Assembly (NCBI GenBank): GCA_003255025.1
Contig: QANY01011949.1
Coordinates: 186,001-250,000, forward strand
Direction of reading: 5' to 3'
DNA: 64,000 nucleotides
Source: Datisca glomerata
Lineage: Eukaryota; Streptophyta; Magnoliopsida; Cucurbitales; Datiscaceae
Positions 11,761 through 22,917 of the stretch are shown piece by piece. Positions within the stretch are counted from its first letter, which is position 1. The number at the start of each line of letters is the position of its first letter. The position numbers and the translations under genes are program-made. Below the pieces are notes generated by a model. That model saw nothing but the letters and a program-made list of their open reading frames with translations. It had not been told where the DNA came from and made no database searches.

Positions 11761-14700
11761 TATGTAGCTGACTATACTTTATCTTGGATTGTAGACTCTA
11801 CAACTACTAACCATATCTGTTGCTCCCTACAGGGGTTCAGGGAAGTGAGGAGGCTTGATGAGGGCGAGTACAACTTTTGCTGGGGTAATGGAGCGCTAGT
11901 ATCAGAACTATTAAATTATATCTTGAGAAACATTTTATTATTTTATGTGATGTTTATTATATCACAGTTTTTAGGAAGAAACTTATTTCTTTTGGTGCAT
12001 TAATTGAGCGAGGATTTGATCTTAAATTCATTGATAAAGATATTGTTATTTTTAGAAATGAATGCCTAATTACTGTTGCACGCATATTTAATAAACTGTT
12101 TCACGTAAAATCAATAGTTCCAATCATATGTGACACTGAAGTGAATAATGATTCACGAAGGGATAGTAAAATGTTGAAGTATGACTCAACCGATCTAACC
12201 TATTAGCCTGGACAAGATTAAAAGACCTGTGAAGGATGGTACTTTGCAAACTTTAAGTGTGGGATCACTACCTACATGTGAATTCTGTGTTGAAGACAAA
12301 ATGACCAAGATACATTTTTCAGCAAAAAGTGAAAGAGCCACTCAATGTCTTGAACTTATACATAGTGATGTATGTGGGCCATTGAATATCCAAGCAAGAG
12401 GAGGTTATAAATATTTCGTAACCTTCACTGATGAGACTCACGTTTTGGTCATGTTTATCAAATGTTGTATGCGGGCCATTGAATATCCAAGCAAGATGAG
12501 GTTATAAATACTTCGTAACCTTCACTGATGATGACTCACATTTTGGTCATGTTTATCTAATGCTCAAAAGTCTGAAACCTTTTAAAAGTTCAAAGAGTAT
12601 AAGGCCTTGGTTGAAAAGAAATTAGAAAAATAAATCAAAACACTACGATCCGATCATGGTGGAGAGTACTTGCTATGAGAGTTTGGAGACTTTCTTAAGA
12701 AAGAATGTATTATTTTTTAGCTTACAGCACCTAGTATGCCACAACAGAATGGTGTGTCAAAAAGAAGGAATCGAACTCTGATGGATATGGTTAGATCCAT
12801 GATGAGTTACTCATCCCTCCCAGATTCCTTCTAGGTATATACCTTGGAAACAACGACATATATTCAGAACCAAGTTCCGTCAAAGGCGGTGCCTGGTACA
12901 CCATATAAAAGATGGTATGGACGAAACTCGTCTATTAACCATTTTAAAATACTGGGGTGCCTAGTACATGTTCTAAAACCGAAGACATGCAAGTTGGCCA
13001 GTCGTTCAGAATTATGTATGTTCATAGGATATCCTAATGGAATGAAGGGTTACATCTTTTATAGTACGGCTGACCAAAAAACATTCGTTAGCATGAATGC
13101 TCATTTTCTTGAAGAAGATTACATTAAAAGTGTACAACCGAGAAGCATAGTTGTACTAGAGGAATTATTGAGTGGGAGGATATCGACTCCCCAATCAGAA
13201 ATTGTTTCTGGTTCTATAATGGAAGAACCACGACAAAAGCCAGAGTCTATGGAGCCTCAACGTAGTGGGAGGGTTATGAGACAACGTGAGAGGTATATGT
13301 AATATAGAGAAGCCTTGACAAGTGTCTTAGATAAGGACCTTGATGAACTTGGCTCCTACTCAGAGGCCATGGCTGGTCATGAAGCAAACTTATGGCAAGA
13401 AGCCATGAACGTTAAGATACATTCGATGTACTTGAACAGAGTCTAAAAGCTTGTAGGTCCTCCTAAAAGGGTAAAACCTGTAGGATGCAAATAGATATAT
13501 AAGAAGAAAAGAGTTCCGAATAGGAATGCAGAAACATTCAAAGCTAGGCTAATAGCAAAGGGTTACACCCAAAAGGAAGGAATAAACTATGAAGATACCT
13601 TCTCGTCGGTGGCCATGCTTAAATCCATCTAACTTCTTTTGTCCATTGCTACTGCCCTTGATTATGAAATCTGGAAAATGAATGTCAAGACTGCTTTTTT
13701 GAATGACATTCTTGATGAGCACATTTATATGGCTCAACCAGACGAGTTCATGGAGAAAGGCTAAGAGGGCAAAGTTTGCAAACTGGAGAAGTCCAATTAT
13801 AGACTTAAGCAAGCATCACGGTTGTATAATATTAGATTCAAAGAAACTATTACGAACTATGGTTTTGAACACTTAGTGGACGAGTCCTGTGTGTATATGC
13901 TGATACACAAAGAGAAAATGATTTTTCTAGTCTTGTACGTAGATGATATTCTACTCATTATCAATGATGTAGAAAAATTATATGATGTCAAGATTTGGAT
14001 TGCAAAGTAATTTGATATGAAGGATCTTGAAGAAACTCATTTGTCTTAGGTATTCAGATCTTTCGAGATAGGAAGAGCAGACAATTGGTATTGTCTCAAA
14101 CATATTATGTTGATAAGGTGTTGGATCACTTCAATATGTAAAACTCCAAGAAATGATTTCTTCTTTTTATACATGGAGCCAGCCTCTCCAGAGAGCAGTC
14201 TCCCAAGACTCCTCAAGAAGAGGAAAATATGAGAAAGATTCCCTATACTTTAGCCATAGGAAGTCTCATATATGCGATGTTTTGCACTAGACCAGACATT
14301 TGCTATGCCGTGGACGTGGTGAGTCATTTCCAATCTAATCTCGGAATGGACCATTGGAATGCCGTCAAACTATCCTTAAGTATCTTAGGAGAACAAGAAA
14401 TTACATGCTTGTATATTCAGGTAGTGATTTGAATATGACGAGGTATACTGATTTAGATTTTCAAGCTGATAATGATTCCAGGAGGTCCACTTCAGGATCA
14501 ATTTTCATCCTGAACGGTGAAGCAGTTGTATGGAGAAGTATCAAGTAATCTTGCATTGCTGATTCTACCATAGAAGCTGAATATGTAGCAGCTAGTGAAG
14601 CTGCAAAGGAGGCTGTATGGCTTTGAAAGTTCTTGATGACTCTGGAAGTTGTTCCAGACGCTAACAAGCCCATGACACTTTTATTGAGATAATAGTGGGG

Positions 14701-14920
14701 CTATAGCGAATTTCAAGGAACCTGGAAGTCATAAGAGATCGAAACACATAGAACGTAAATATCACATGATTAGAGAAATTGTTCAGCGTGGAGACATTAT
14801 GGTTACGCAAATTTCGATGGTCAAGAACCTAATACATCCATTCACGAAAACTTTAAGCAGTAAAATTTTTTATGGTCACCTAGAGGGCTTGGGGATACGA
14901 TTTTGTACACGCCTACTTTA
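11761..14920 (+). pseudogene. Copia pol remnant: protease, integrase, reverse transcriptase, RNase H (element 1)
   Basis: Domains appear in copia order. The protease has WIVDSTTTNHIC at about 11785, with the usual DSGA-type motif altered. The pre-integrase zinc region is at about 12200-12330. Integrase (12330-12840) includes ELIHSDVCGPLNIQARGG. Reverse transcriptase (about 13480-14160) includes [27 protein letters not shown] and the active-site YVDDILLI at about 13936. RNase H (about 14230-14900) includes TRPDICYAVDVVSHF and RRSTSGSIFIL. Many stops and frameshifts, a deletion near 12201 and a 97-bp tandem duplication (12376/12473) show it is dead. Confidence 0.92.
12376..12570 (+). repeat. 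97-bp tandem duplication inside integrase of element 1
   Basis: The block beginning gggccattgaatatccaagc occurs at 12376 and again at 12473 and continues in both through a ttcactgatga block and ttttggtcatgtttat. Element 2 has it once (about 44401). It therefore arose in element 1 after the two lineages split and disrupts the integrase frame. Confidence 0.85.
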
Positions 14921-14935
14921 ATCCAAGTAGGAGAT

Positions 14936-16860
14936 TGTTGGAATATGTCCATAAAGTAACGTGTAATAATTATTTATTTGTATTTAGTTATTTCTCAAAC
15001 ATTAGTATTATTGAATTTTTATCAATAAATTGAAAGTTTTATTTTAAATTAAAGTGTGTTTGTAAATTACTCAAGTCCTGAAACTTTCATCAACGAACGA
15101 AGAGTGAAGAAAGAGGCGTCTCCATACAAACTCTACTGAGAAAGTTCAGAATGATATTCATAGTCTTAAGATCGACTGGGCAATCGAATCAAATTATGAT
15201 TGTTAGGTTGAATCAATGGATGCCAGTCTTGGGGCATGAGAGTGAGACTCAAACGGTTAACGTAGACATGTTATAAACATGTTGAATAGACCGTAACAAG
15301 TTAGCTTAGAGCCTGAAACTGTTTACCTAGCTCTAAATCTAATTGTTACACATTAAAAGTATTTTTGTAATTACCTTAATCTTGAGGTGAATACGTAGCT
15401 TAACTTAATTAGTTGTAATCTTTGATATGTCAAATGAGTGAGTTTGAATTGGCGGGTAATACCACGGCAGTTGGGATTGTAATTCAATTAAGTTGGAGTT
15501 ACGTAATTCACAAATATGAAAATTTATGGTTGAATTGTGAAAGCACAATGCCACCTGATGCTTTATTGATGAATGCGTGAATAAATTAACCTAGAAAAAT
15601 ATTCAATGAATTGACTCATCGATTAATTTGTGAATTGTACGAGATAATTCACTATTATATCTTTCTTATTCACAATCAATAAAAAAGTTAAGAAAATAAT
15701 AACAAGAGGGGTAAAATGATTAATTTATATTTCTCTCTTGATACTGATATTCACGATGGGTATTATGTCAAAATATTCTATGGACAATGAAAATAAAAAG
15801 AGTTTATTTATAGCAATAGAAAAGTAGCGTGCATAATCGAGAGTTGATTTGGCATCGAACCTGTAGTGGAGTCGTATGATGTAGGATTAAATGGGTCGGG
15901 AATTATGGAGATTAATTCTCCAAGTATTTGAATCCTTGGCTTTTGGGCCCATCCGGTCTCAGAAATAGCTCATGAGAACATGAATAGAGAAAGGAAGTAA
16001 ATTGGATCAAAATATATTTTGGGGCCAAGACATATTTTCTACACCTATATGTAATGTGTGATGTCACTTAATTACTTACGTGTGATTATTTATATTAAAA
16101 TTAATTAGTTTATTATTTTCTAATTATTGGATAATTAGTAAATAAAAATAAATAAATAAATAAATTGATAAAGTTCAATTAAATCTATCAATATGATTGA
16201 TAAATTTTGATATAACTCTAACACTGTGGAGATATACTGATTTTCGGCAATTCAAATATTTGAGGTTGAATTTTTAGAAATTTAAAATATATGGGTATAT
16301 TTATAAATATCAAAAATTAGATTTTATAAATATCTAATAGCAATTTGATTGTAGATAGAGATAGAGATATATAGATCTCATATCATATATAAAGAAAAAG
16401 AGTTTTCTCCCCACCCTAGTGATTTCCGTCGATTGAGAGAGCATTGAAGGGAAAATATTCAATTTTTTCCTTTAATCATTTTGAGAGCCCACACTCGAAT
16501 TCCTACATAAAAATTTTGTGATATATATTTATGAAATTAACAGGTGATTGTTGGTGGATGAAATTTGTAAATCGTTCTTGGAGTTCAAGTGCGTGATTCA
16601 GATTTCGAACCTTGAAGAACACGAAAAATGCTCAAAGGAATTCTGTCAGTTCAGAAATTCTCCGATACAAAGTATATGTGAAAATTGTTTCTAACATTAT
16701 CTTCTCATTTAATACCGTATATGTATAATCGCACGTTGTTTGGTTTTAAATTATTAATTCGATTAAATAATTTAATTGAAAATTATTTGATATTCCGCCC
16801 ACGAACCGTTCTTAGTTCAAACTTATTTTTAGTTAATTTTAAAACCTACCTATCCTAGCA
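14936..16860 (+). repeat. 3' LTR of copia element 1
   Basis: It begins TGTTGGAATATGTCC right after a purine-rich tract (aagtaggagat) and ends tatcctagca. Its length of 1925 bp closely matches the 1918-bp 3' LTR of element 2. It carries one copy of the segment that is triplicated in the 5' LTR. Confidence 0.9.
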
Positions 16861-17011
16861 GGTTTTTCATGTCGTTCGGGATGGACTCTGGAATCTAGAG
16901 TTGTGTAGTTAATTTTGATTATAACATACGTCTTTGTAGCCATTGAAATTTAAATTCTAATGTTACTGAAGCGTTGTAATGGGTTCTTAGACTTTTCTAG
17001 TTTATTTTTTT

Positions 17012-18218
17012 GGAAAAATTATCAATTTGGTCATCGTAGTTTACAACTGTTTTCTATTTGGTCATCGTAGTTTAAAAAGTCTAAATTTGGTCATCCTAGT
17101 TTATGTAAGTTTCAATATGATCCTCCTATCACCTTCCATTAACAGACACACTGATGTGGCGCATTAAATAATGACGTGACACGTTAAGTGATGTGATATT
17201 AGAATATTATTTTTTATTTCCAACTCATATATTATATATTTTCTTTTACGTATGTGCAACAAAATACCTAAGCTACCCTTAATAAAAAACAAACCCTTAT
17301 TTGTTCTTCCTCGATCAATTCCTCAAATTCACCCGAATTTCAACACCACCACCGCTTCAACCTCATTGAATTTCTTATTCAACTTCGGGTCAACCACATC
17401 AAGTAGCATCTCTGCCCTGTACTTGTCCCACACCCAATCAACTAACACCAATTCCTCCGACATTGCTTTTGGTTCAATAGGTCTCCGTCCACATGCCACT
17501 TCTGACAGTAAAGCACCGAAAGCATGCACGTCGATGCTTGTGGTGGCTTTCCTTGTTCTAGGTAGCTTCGGTACCCCAAAGTGCCTAGGACCCGGGTTGT
17601 GCTTAGGTTCATCCCGTGTTTAAAATCACTCAATCTTCCATTTAATTCGCCATCAAGTAAGACGTTTCTGGCCTTCACGTCTTGGTGAATCACCACTTGC
17701 TTGTATCCTTCGTGTAGGTACAAAAGTCCTGAAACAGCATCTTTAATGATTCTAAACCTCTATTCCCAACTGAGAAATGTCTTCGGCTCATCGAATAAGA
17801 AAGTATTCAAGCTTCCATTGGCCATAAAATCATACACAATAAGGATATCTTCTCGACGGCGGCACCATCCTAGTAACCAGACTAAATTCCGGTGGCGGAG
17901 CCTTCCAGTAACTGGACTAAAAAAATTGTTTAAAAAATTAAAGTAAAAGGAGATATTTTTGATAAAATAAAAATATATTATATATGAGTTGGAAAATATA
18001 AAATAATATTTCAATGTCACGTCATCACTTAACATACCAAGTCATCACTTAACATACCATGTCATCACTTAACGTGTCACATCAGTGTGTCCGTTAATTG
18101 AGGGTGACACAAAGACAATATTGATTAAGTAAACTATGATGACCTTGAGACTTTTTAAACTATGATAACCAAATTGAAAATATGTGCAAACTACGATGGT
18201 CAAATTGATAATTTTTCC
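17012..18218. mobile_element. Pack-MULE-type element with long terminal inverted repeats
   Basis: The left end ggaaaaattatcaatttggt (17012) is matched on the opposite strand by the right end at 18218. The inverted similarity continues for about 240 bases, through gtttaaaaagtct, ggacacactgatgtg-like and ccaactcatatat blocks. Both ends are flanked by ttattttttt (17002-17011 and 18219-18228), a 9-10 bp duplication as expected for Mutator-like elements. The right repeat also holds three direct copies of gtcatcacttaacatacca-type sequence. No transposase is present; the interior is a host kinase fragment. Confidence 0.87.
17300..17920 (-). pseudogene. Captured L-type lectin receptor kinase fragment (kinase domain)
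   Basis: Read on minus from about 17915, the segment follows kinase-domain order: [49 protein letters not shown] (catalytic loop, with R of the HRD-type motif replaced by Q), LNGRLSDF (the DFG region, with its Gly lost), [14 protein letters not shown] (activation loop), then [19 protein letters not shown] and DWVWDKYRAEMLLDVVDPKL. This wording is typical of plant L-type lectin receptor kinases. Frameshifts separate the blocks; the lectin and membrane parts are missing. It lies wholly between the MULE inverted repeats, so it is a captured fragment, not a gene in place. Confidence 0.85.
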
Positions 18219-18665
18219 TTATTTTTTTTCGTTCTTTCGCTTTATTTTGAAGTTTAGTTTCTTGTTTAGTTTTTTGAGGTATGCCCTTGTAGCTTGTAAA
18301 TATATTTTCTTTTCTTAATATAACCTTTAATTACCTAAAAAGTATATATAAAATGTTAGTGGTGAGATAATTTTAAATTTCAATTTTACATTAGAAAAGA
18401 AGGAGGTTAAAATCTGGAAAAACCTGATGGCTATGTATCCATTCTTTCATTTAGCAAAACAATGAATTTGAATTCGGGTATTTAAATTTCTGGTTTTGAA
18501 TTTCCCTGTTTTGGCTATTTTTTTCTCTGTTTGTTTTCCTATTGCATTTCTTTCCTCTGTTTCTCTTTTCTTCCTGGGTTCATTCTTCTTGGGTAGTTCC
18601 CTCCTTGTTCTTTCTTTATCTTCTTTTCTTGTTTGTTTCTCTGCTATTTTTCCTTTTCTTTCTTG

Positions 18666-20640
18666 ATGGATTCATTGGGCGAAGGCTTTGAAAATCATCT
18701 TCTGCCAGAGCAACCAATTAACCAGGATTTGTGCTTAGTTGCAAAGTTATGTCAGACAAGTATTGCAATGTTGTGTCAATGACTGATATATTAAGGAAGA
18801 GTTGGGGGATTTCAGAGCCGATGGAGGTCAAGGTCCTAGATAAAAACGTCTTCTTGTTCAAGACTAATAGCAAGAGTGATGTGGACAAAATTGAGAACAA
18901 AAGCCATTGGAGTCTAAATGGGAATCTGCTGATTTTGAAGTGGTTTGAGAATAGTTATCAAGTCGGGGAAATTAATTTTGATACTTGGCCCTATTTGGAT
19001 CCAAATAGGGGTGAAAAATTTGTTACCGAACTGATTGAGCCGAACCGAAAATGGTTGGTTCGGTCAATTATTTATGTCACATCGGTTCAGTTCATTTTGG
19101 TATTTCTGTCGAATCGTAAGTTCGGTTTGGTTCGAAAACTTATGTGATTTCGAATCAAACTGAATCGAAGCTTACATACAAAATGACGTCGTTTTATGCC
19201 CCTGTGTAGTTTCTTCGCTAAACACTTCAATATGACACGGCTTTTGCTCCTACCCCAATATATATTCTTAAAAAATTGGATTAGGGTTCATTTGTCTCTC
19301 TTCTCCAAAATCTCTCCTTCGTGTCTCCCCCCGTCTCCCAAAACGCGAACTACGTTCTCCCTTCTCATACCTTCTGAGTTCTAAGTTCGCGAATCGGAGT
19401 CTCTGCGTTAGTTTTGGTCATGGTCGTGAATCGCAACACCGCCATTCTCCTTCGCGTTCTCCCTTCTCCTAAATCTGAGTTCTGGGTTCGTCTTCTCCTC
19501 CGCATTCTCCCTTCTTCTAAATCAAGAGTTCATCTCTCTCATTCGTCTCCAAATTGTCGAATCACTTTTGAGTTATGATTTCGTCCTTCGCTTATGAGTT
19601 CTGAGTCTCTACGTCTCCTTTCTCCTTCACGTCTCTGACTTGGGGTTAGGGTTTTCTCCTTCGCGTCTCTGACTTGGGGTTAAGGTTTTCTGTCTGAAAT
19701 TTATGCTTAGGATTGAGGGTTGAATCTGTTTAAGGTTTTATGAATATGATTATGTCTGAAATGTTCGGGTCATTGGGAGAGAAGGAAGAGAATGAAAAGT
19801 TTCTACAGAGATGTGAAAGCGTCAAAATAGATAATTGAAGAACATGTATATTGTTGTTATAGCTTCTATTCTATAGTTTGGATTTTTATGCTAATTCAAC
19901 GATCTATTCAGTACATGTATTAACATTCTGAATGAAATTCGAGAGTCTATGTAGGGTTTTATGAAATTCATTGAATCTGCTATTGCTTGTTTTTGTCTGC
20001 TACTGCTCTGTTTTTATGAATTTTGGATTGGGTTTTCTGAGAATGTACAGTACACATTCTGCCTCCTTCAAACCGCAGAACTGAACCTTAAGTCACAGTT
20101 CGGTTCATATGATATTTACGATTCAGTTTGGTTCGATTTTTCTTAAATAACTGACCGAACCAAATCGATTATACCCCTACCCCCGGATTGGGCTACCGAG
20201 CTTATTGCAAAAAGGTGGCTGCTAGGTTGCGTGACATTTTGGATATTACTTTACATGGAGCCTTGGCCAGATCTATCAGAATTAGAATTTTGCTTGATAT
20301 TAGCAAACCGTTATGCCCGGGAGTTTGGATTAAGAGGAAGAATAAAGTTCCAATTCTGGCAGAGGCTAATTTAAGGACACCTTCCCAGATCAAGAGTCTT
20401 TTTGCTAATTTAAGTGCTGATAAAGATGATACTTATAAGTCTTCAGAGGGCAAAACAGATTCAAACAATCATAGCAGTCAAGATTTGGGTCAAGTCAGTC
20501 AAAGCAGAAATATTTTTAGTTCAGGTTTGGCTATAACTCTGAAATCCAGCTCTGGACTGGAAGCAAGTATGTCTTCTAATTCTCATGTTATTCAGGTATT
20601 ATTAGATGTGTTTCTAATTCTAATAGCCCTAATGTTGCTC
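18666..20640 (+). pseudogene. LINE (L1-type) ORF1 remnant, DUF4283 / zinc-knuckle-associated, split by a later insertion
   Basis: From an ATG at 18666 (MDSLGEGFENHLLPEQ) the frame shifts into a DUF4283-like stretch (18731-19006): ILRKSWGISEPMEVKVLD, NVFLFKTNSKSDVDKI and WSLNGNLLILKWFENSYQ. After the inserted element (19008-20177) it resumes with a VGYRAYCKK-like block and LDISKPLCPGVWIKRKNKVP, the signature preceding a CCHC finger in plant LINE ORF1 proteins. Protein of this family binds LINE RNA. Frameshifts and the insertion make it non-functional. Confidence 0.8.
19008..20177. mobile_element. Non-autonomous terminal-inverted-repeat element inserted in LINE ORF1
   Basis: The insert begins GGGGTG and ends with its inverted counterpart TACCCC, each flanked by TA (19006-19007, 20178-20179). 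Subterminal parts are inverted and rich in ccgaac/gttcgg (left: accgaactga, gccgaaccgaa; right: gaccgaaccaaatcg). The interior has CT-rich leader-like DNA and a 34-bp tandem duplication at 19621/19655. TA flanks suggest a Tc1/mariner-like or similar family. No transposase was found. Confidence 0.65.
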
Positions 20641-20829
20641 CTCAGTTATTAATAACAAAGTCTAAAATTTATAAACAAGGTAGAAATAAGAGGTTTAGGA
20701 GTGATGATGAGGAGTTTTTCAATAATATAAGTTTTCAAGATATGCTAAATAATGTTAGGATGGATCTTAACTTTGCTTCTAATGATGGGAGGATGATGAC
20801 TCTCCCTAATAAGCCATCCTAGGATAGAG

Positions 20830-21295
20830 AGTATCATCATTTGGAACTGTCAGGGGTGGAGTAGCAACCTGATAGTTTTTGTTTTGAAACATGCCCTTGC
20901 TAATTTCAAACCCTCTATTTTCTGTCTTCTTGAAACAAAGACGGTCTCTTCTAAAGTTAAGTTTTTTCTTAAAAGATGAAAAAAAAATTTCATCATATTG
21001 TGGATCCTATTGATTTGTCCGGTGGGATTATTTTATGCTAGAATAATGATATTGTGGTTTCTAGTATCTCTAATACTAGTAATGTTGTGGACGTTAATGT
21101 TAAAGGTTGGACTAGACTTACTTTTTTCTATGATAATAGGGATAAAAATGAAAGGTGGATTCAATATGATAATTTAGCCAAATCTATTCTTGGTAGTTAT
21201 GTTCCTTGGATAGTTGTTGGTAATTTTAATGACCTTTTATATAGTCAGGAGAAATCTGGGGGTAACGAATTTGATTTTAATAGGGCCAGAAGATT
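20830..21295 (+). pseudogene. LINE ORF2 5' fragment (endonuclease domain), truncated
   Basis: In broken frames I read IIIWNCQGWSSN, PSIFCLLETKTVSSKV, VDVNVKGWTRLTFFYD and PWIVVGNFNDLLYSQEKSGG. These match the order of conserved blocks in the AP-endonuclease domain that nicks target DNA in plant L1 LINEs. The frame ends abruptly near 21295 at the junction with minus-strand copia LTR sequence; no reverse transcriptase follows. Confidence 0.8.
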
Positions 21296-22917
21296 TAATA
21301 TTATATATAATTTCTGAAATTCACTCCATATTCTATAATTGTCAAAAATTACATCTTCTATTAAAATAATGTTGTGTCCAAATTCATTAATCATAAATTT
21401 AGATTGACCTCCATCAATTACTTAATTAATTTATTTTATTTACTAATTATTTAATAATTAAAAAATAATAAATTAATTAATTTGAACAACATCCATCACA
21501 TATAGTTTATGAAAGACATCTTGTCACCAAAATACATTTTGGTCTAACTCATATTGTTTCTTCTATTCCTGTCCTCAAGAGCTACTCTTTAGACCGAATG
21601 AATCCACATAAATAAAGCTGTAGGATTCGAATACCCTGCGAATTTATCTCTATAAATTCTCAACTTATTTAATCCTGATATAGTACGACTCTACTATAGT
21701 ATTTAATGTCGAATCAACTCTCGATTCATGCGCGCTACATTTTATGTTGGTCCAAATAAACATCTTTATTTCACGGTCCACATAATATTTTACGATGTTA
21801 CCCTTCGTGAATAGTAGTAACAAGATTTACCTTTCTTGTTATTATTTCTTTAACTCCTTTATTGATTGTGAATACAAAAGACATAATAGTGAATTCTCTC
21901 ATACAATTTCTTATGTCTTATTCAATGATACATTTCATTGAGTACTTGGCCAGGTTAATTTATTCACACACCCATCAATAAAATAAAAGGTGATATTGTT
22001 GCATTTTGCACTCTAACCACAAACTTTCATATTTGTGAATCACGCAACTCTAACATAGTTGAATCACGATCCCAATACCCGAGGTATTGTCCGATAATTT
22101 GAACTCACTCCTTTGACGTATCAAAGATCGTAACTAACTAGATCAAGTTTCGTATTCACCTCAAGATTAAGGTAATTATGAAAATATCCTTAAAGTGTAA
22201 CAATTAGATTTAGAGCTAGATAAACGGTTTTACTCCAAACTAATTTGTTACTGGTCTATTCAACATGTTCCACAACATGTCTAGGTTAATCGTTAGAGTC
22301 CCCACTACCATGCCCCAAGACTAACATCATTTGGTTCAACCTAACAATCGTAATCAGACTCAATTGTCTAGTCGATCCTAAGACTCCGAATAACATTCTG
22401 AACTATTTCAGAAGAGTTTATCTAGAAGACCCATCAATCTTTACTCTTCTTACGTTGACAATAGTTTCAAGACTTGAGTAAATTATAAACACACTTTAAT
22501 TAATAAAAAAAATTCATTCATTCATTAAATTTAGTAATACAAAATGTCTGATAAATAACTAAATACTCATAAATAGTTATTATACCATACTTTATGGACA
22601 TAATTTCAACAATCTTCCACTTGGACTAAAGTAGGCATGTACAATCTCGTATCTCCATACCTTCCAGATGACTATCAAAGACTTTACTGATTAAAGTTTT
22701 CATGAATGGATCTGCCAGGTTGTTGACCATCGCTATGTGTGTAACTATAACATCTCTACGCTGAACAATATCTCTAATCAGATGATACTTACGCCTTATG
22801 TGCTTGTATCCTTTGTGACTCCTTGGTTCTTTCGAGTTTGCTACACCATCACTGTTAAAATAATAAAGTGTCATGGGTTTGTCAGCTTCTGGAACAACTT
22901 CCAGAGCTTTAAGAACT
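21295..22917 (-). mobile_element. Copia fragment, minus strand: partial 3' LTR plus RNase H end (element 3)
   Basis: Read on minus, 22917-22626 encodes the RNase H C-terminal region (MTLYYFNSDGVANSKEPRS, KHIRRKYHLIRDIV, NNLADPFMKTLIS), followed by a purine-rich tract and an LTR starting TGTTGAAATTATGTCC at 22611. The LTR matches those of elements 1 and 2 but is lost beyond about 21295, where LINE sequence begins. Only about 1.3 kb of LTR and 0.3 kb of pol remain. Confidence 0.85.

Larger units (their letters stand above)
3810..16860 (+). mobile_element. Ty1-copia LTR retrotransposon, element 1 (complete outline, degenerate coding region)
   Basis: LTR starts at 3810 and 14936 share the sequence around atgtccataaa and the following several hundred bases. 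The internal part carries a tRNA-iMet-type primer-binding site (9143-9156), a 1.8-kb leader, gag, protease, integrase, reverse transcriptase and RNase H in copia order, then a purine-rich tract before the 3' LTR. The flanking five bases are gattt (3805-3809) and ggttt (16861-16865), a target-site duplication with one mismatch. The coding region is broken by many stops and frameshifts, so the element is not autonomous now. It is closely related to element 2 at 40178-48769. Confidence 0.93.
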
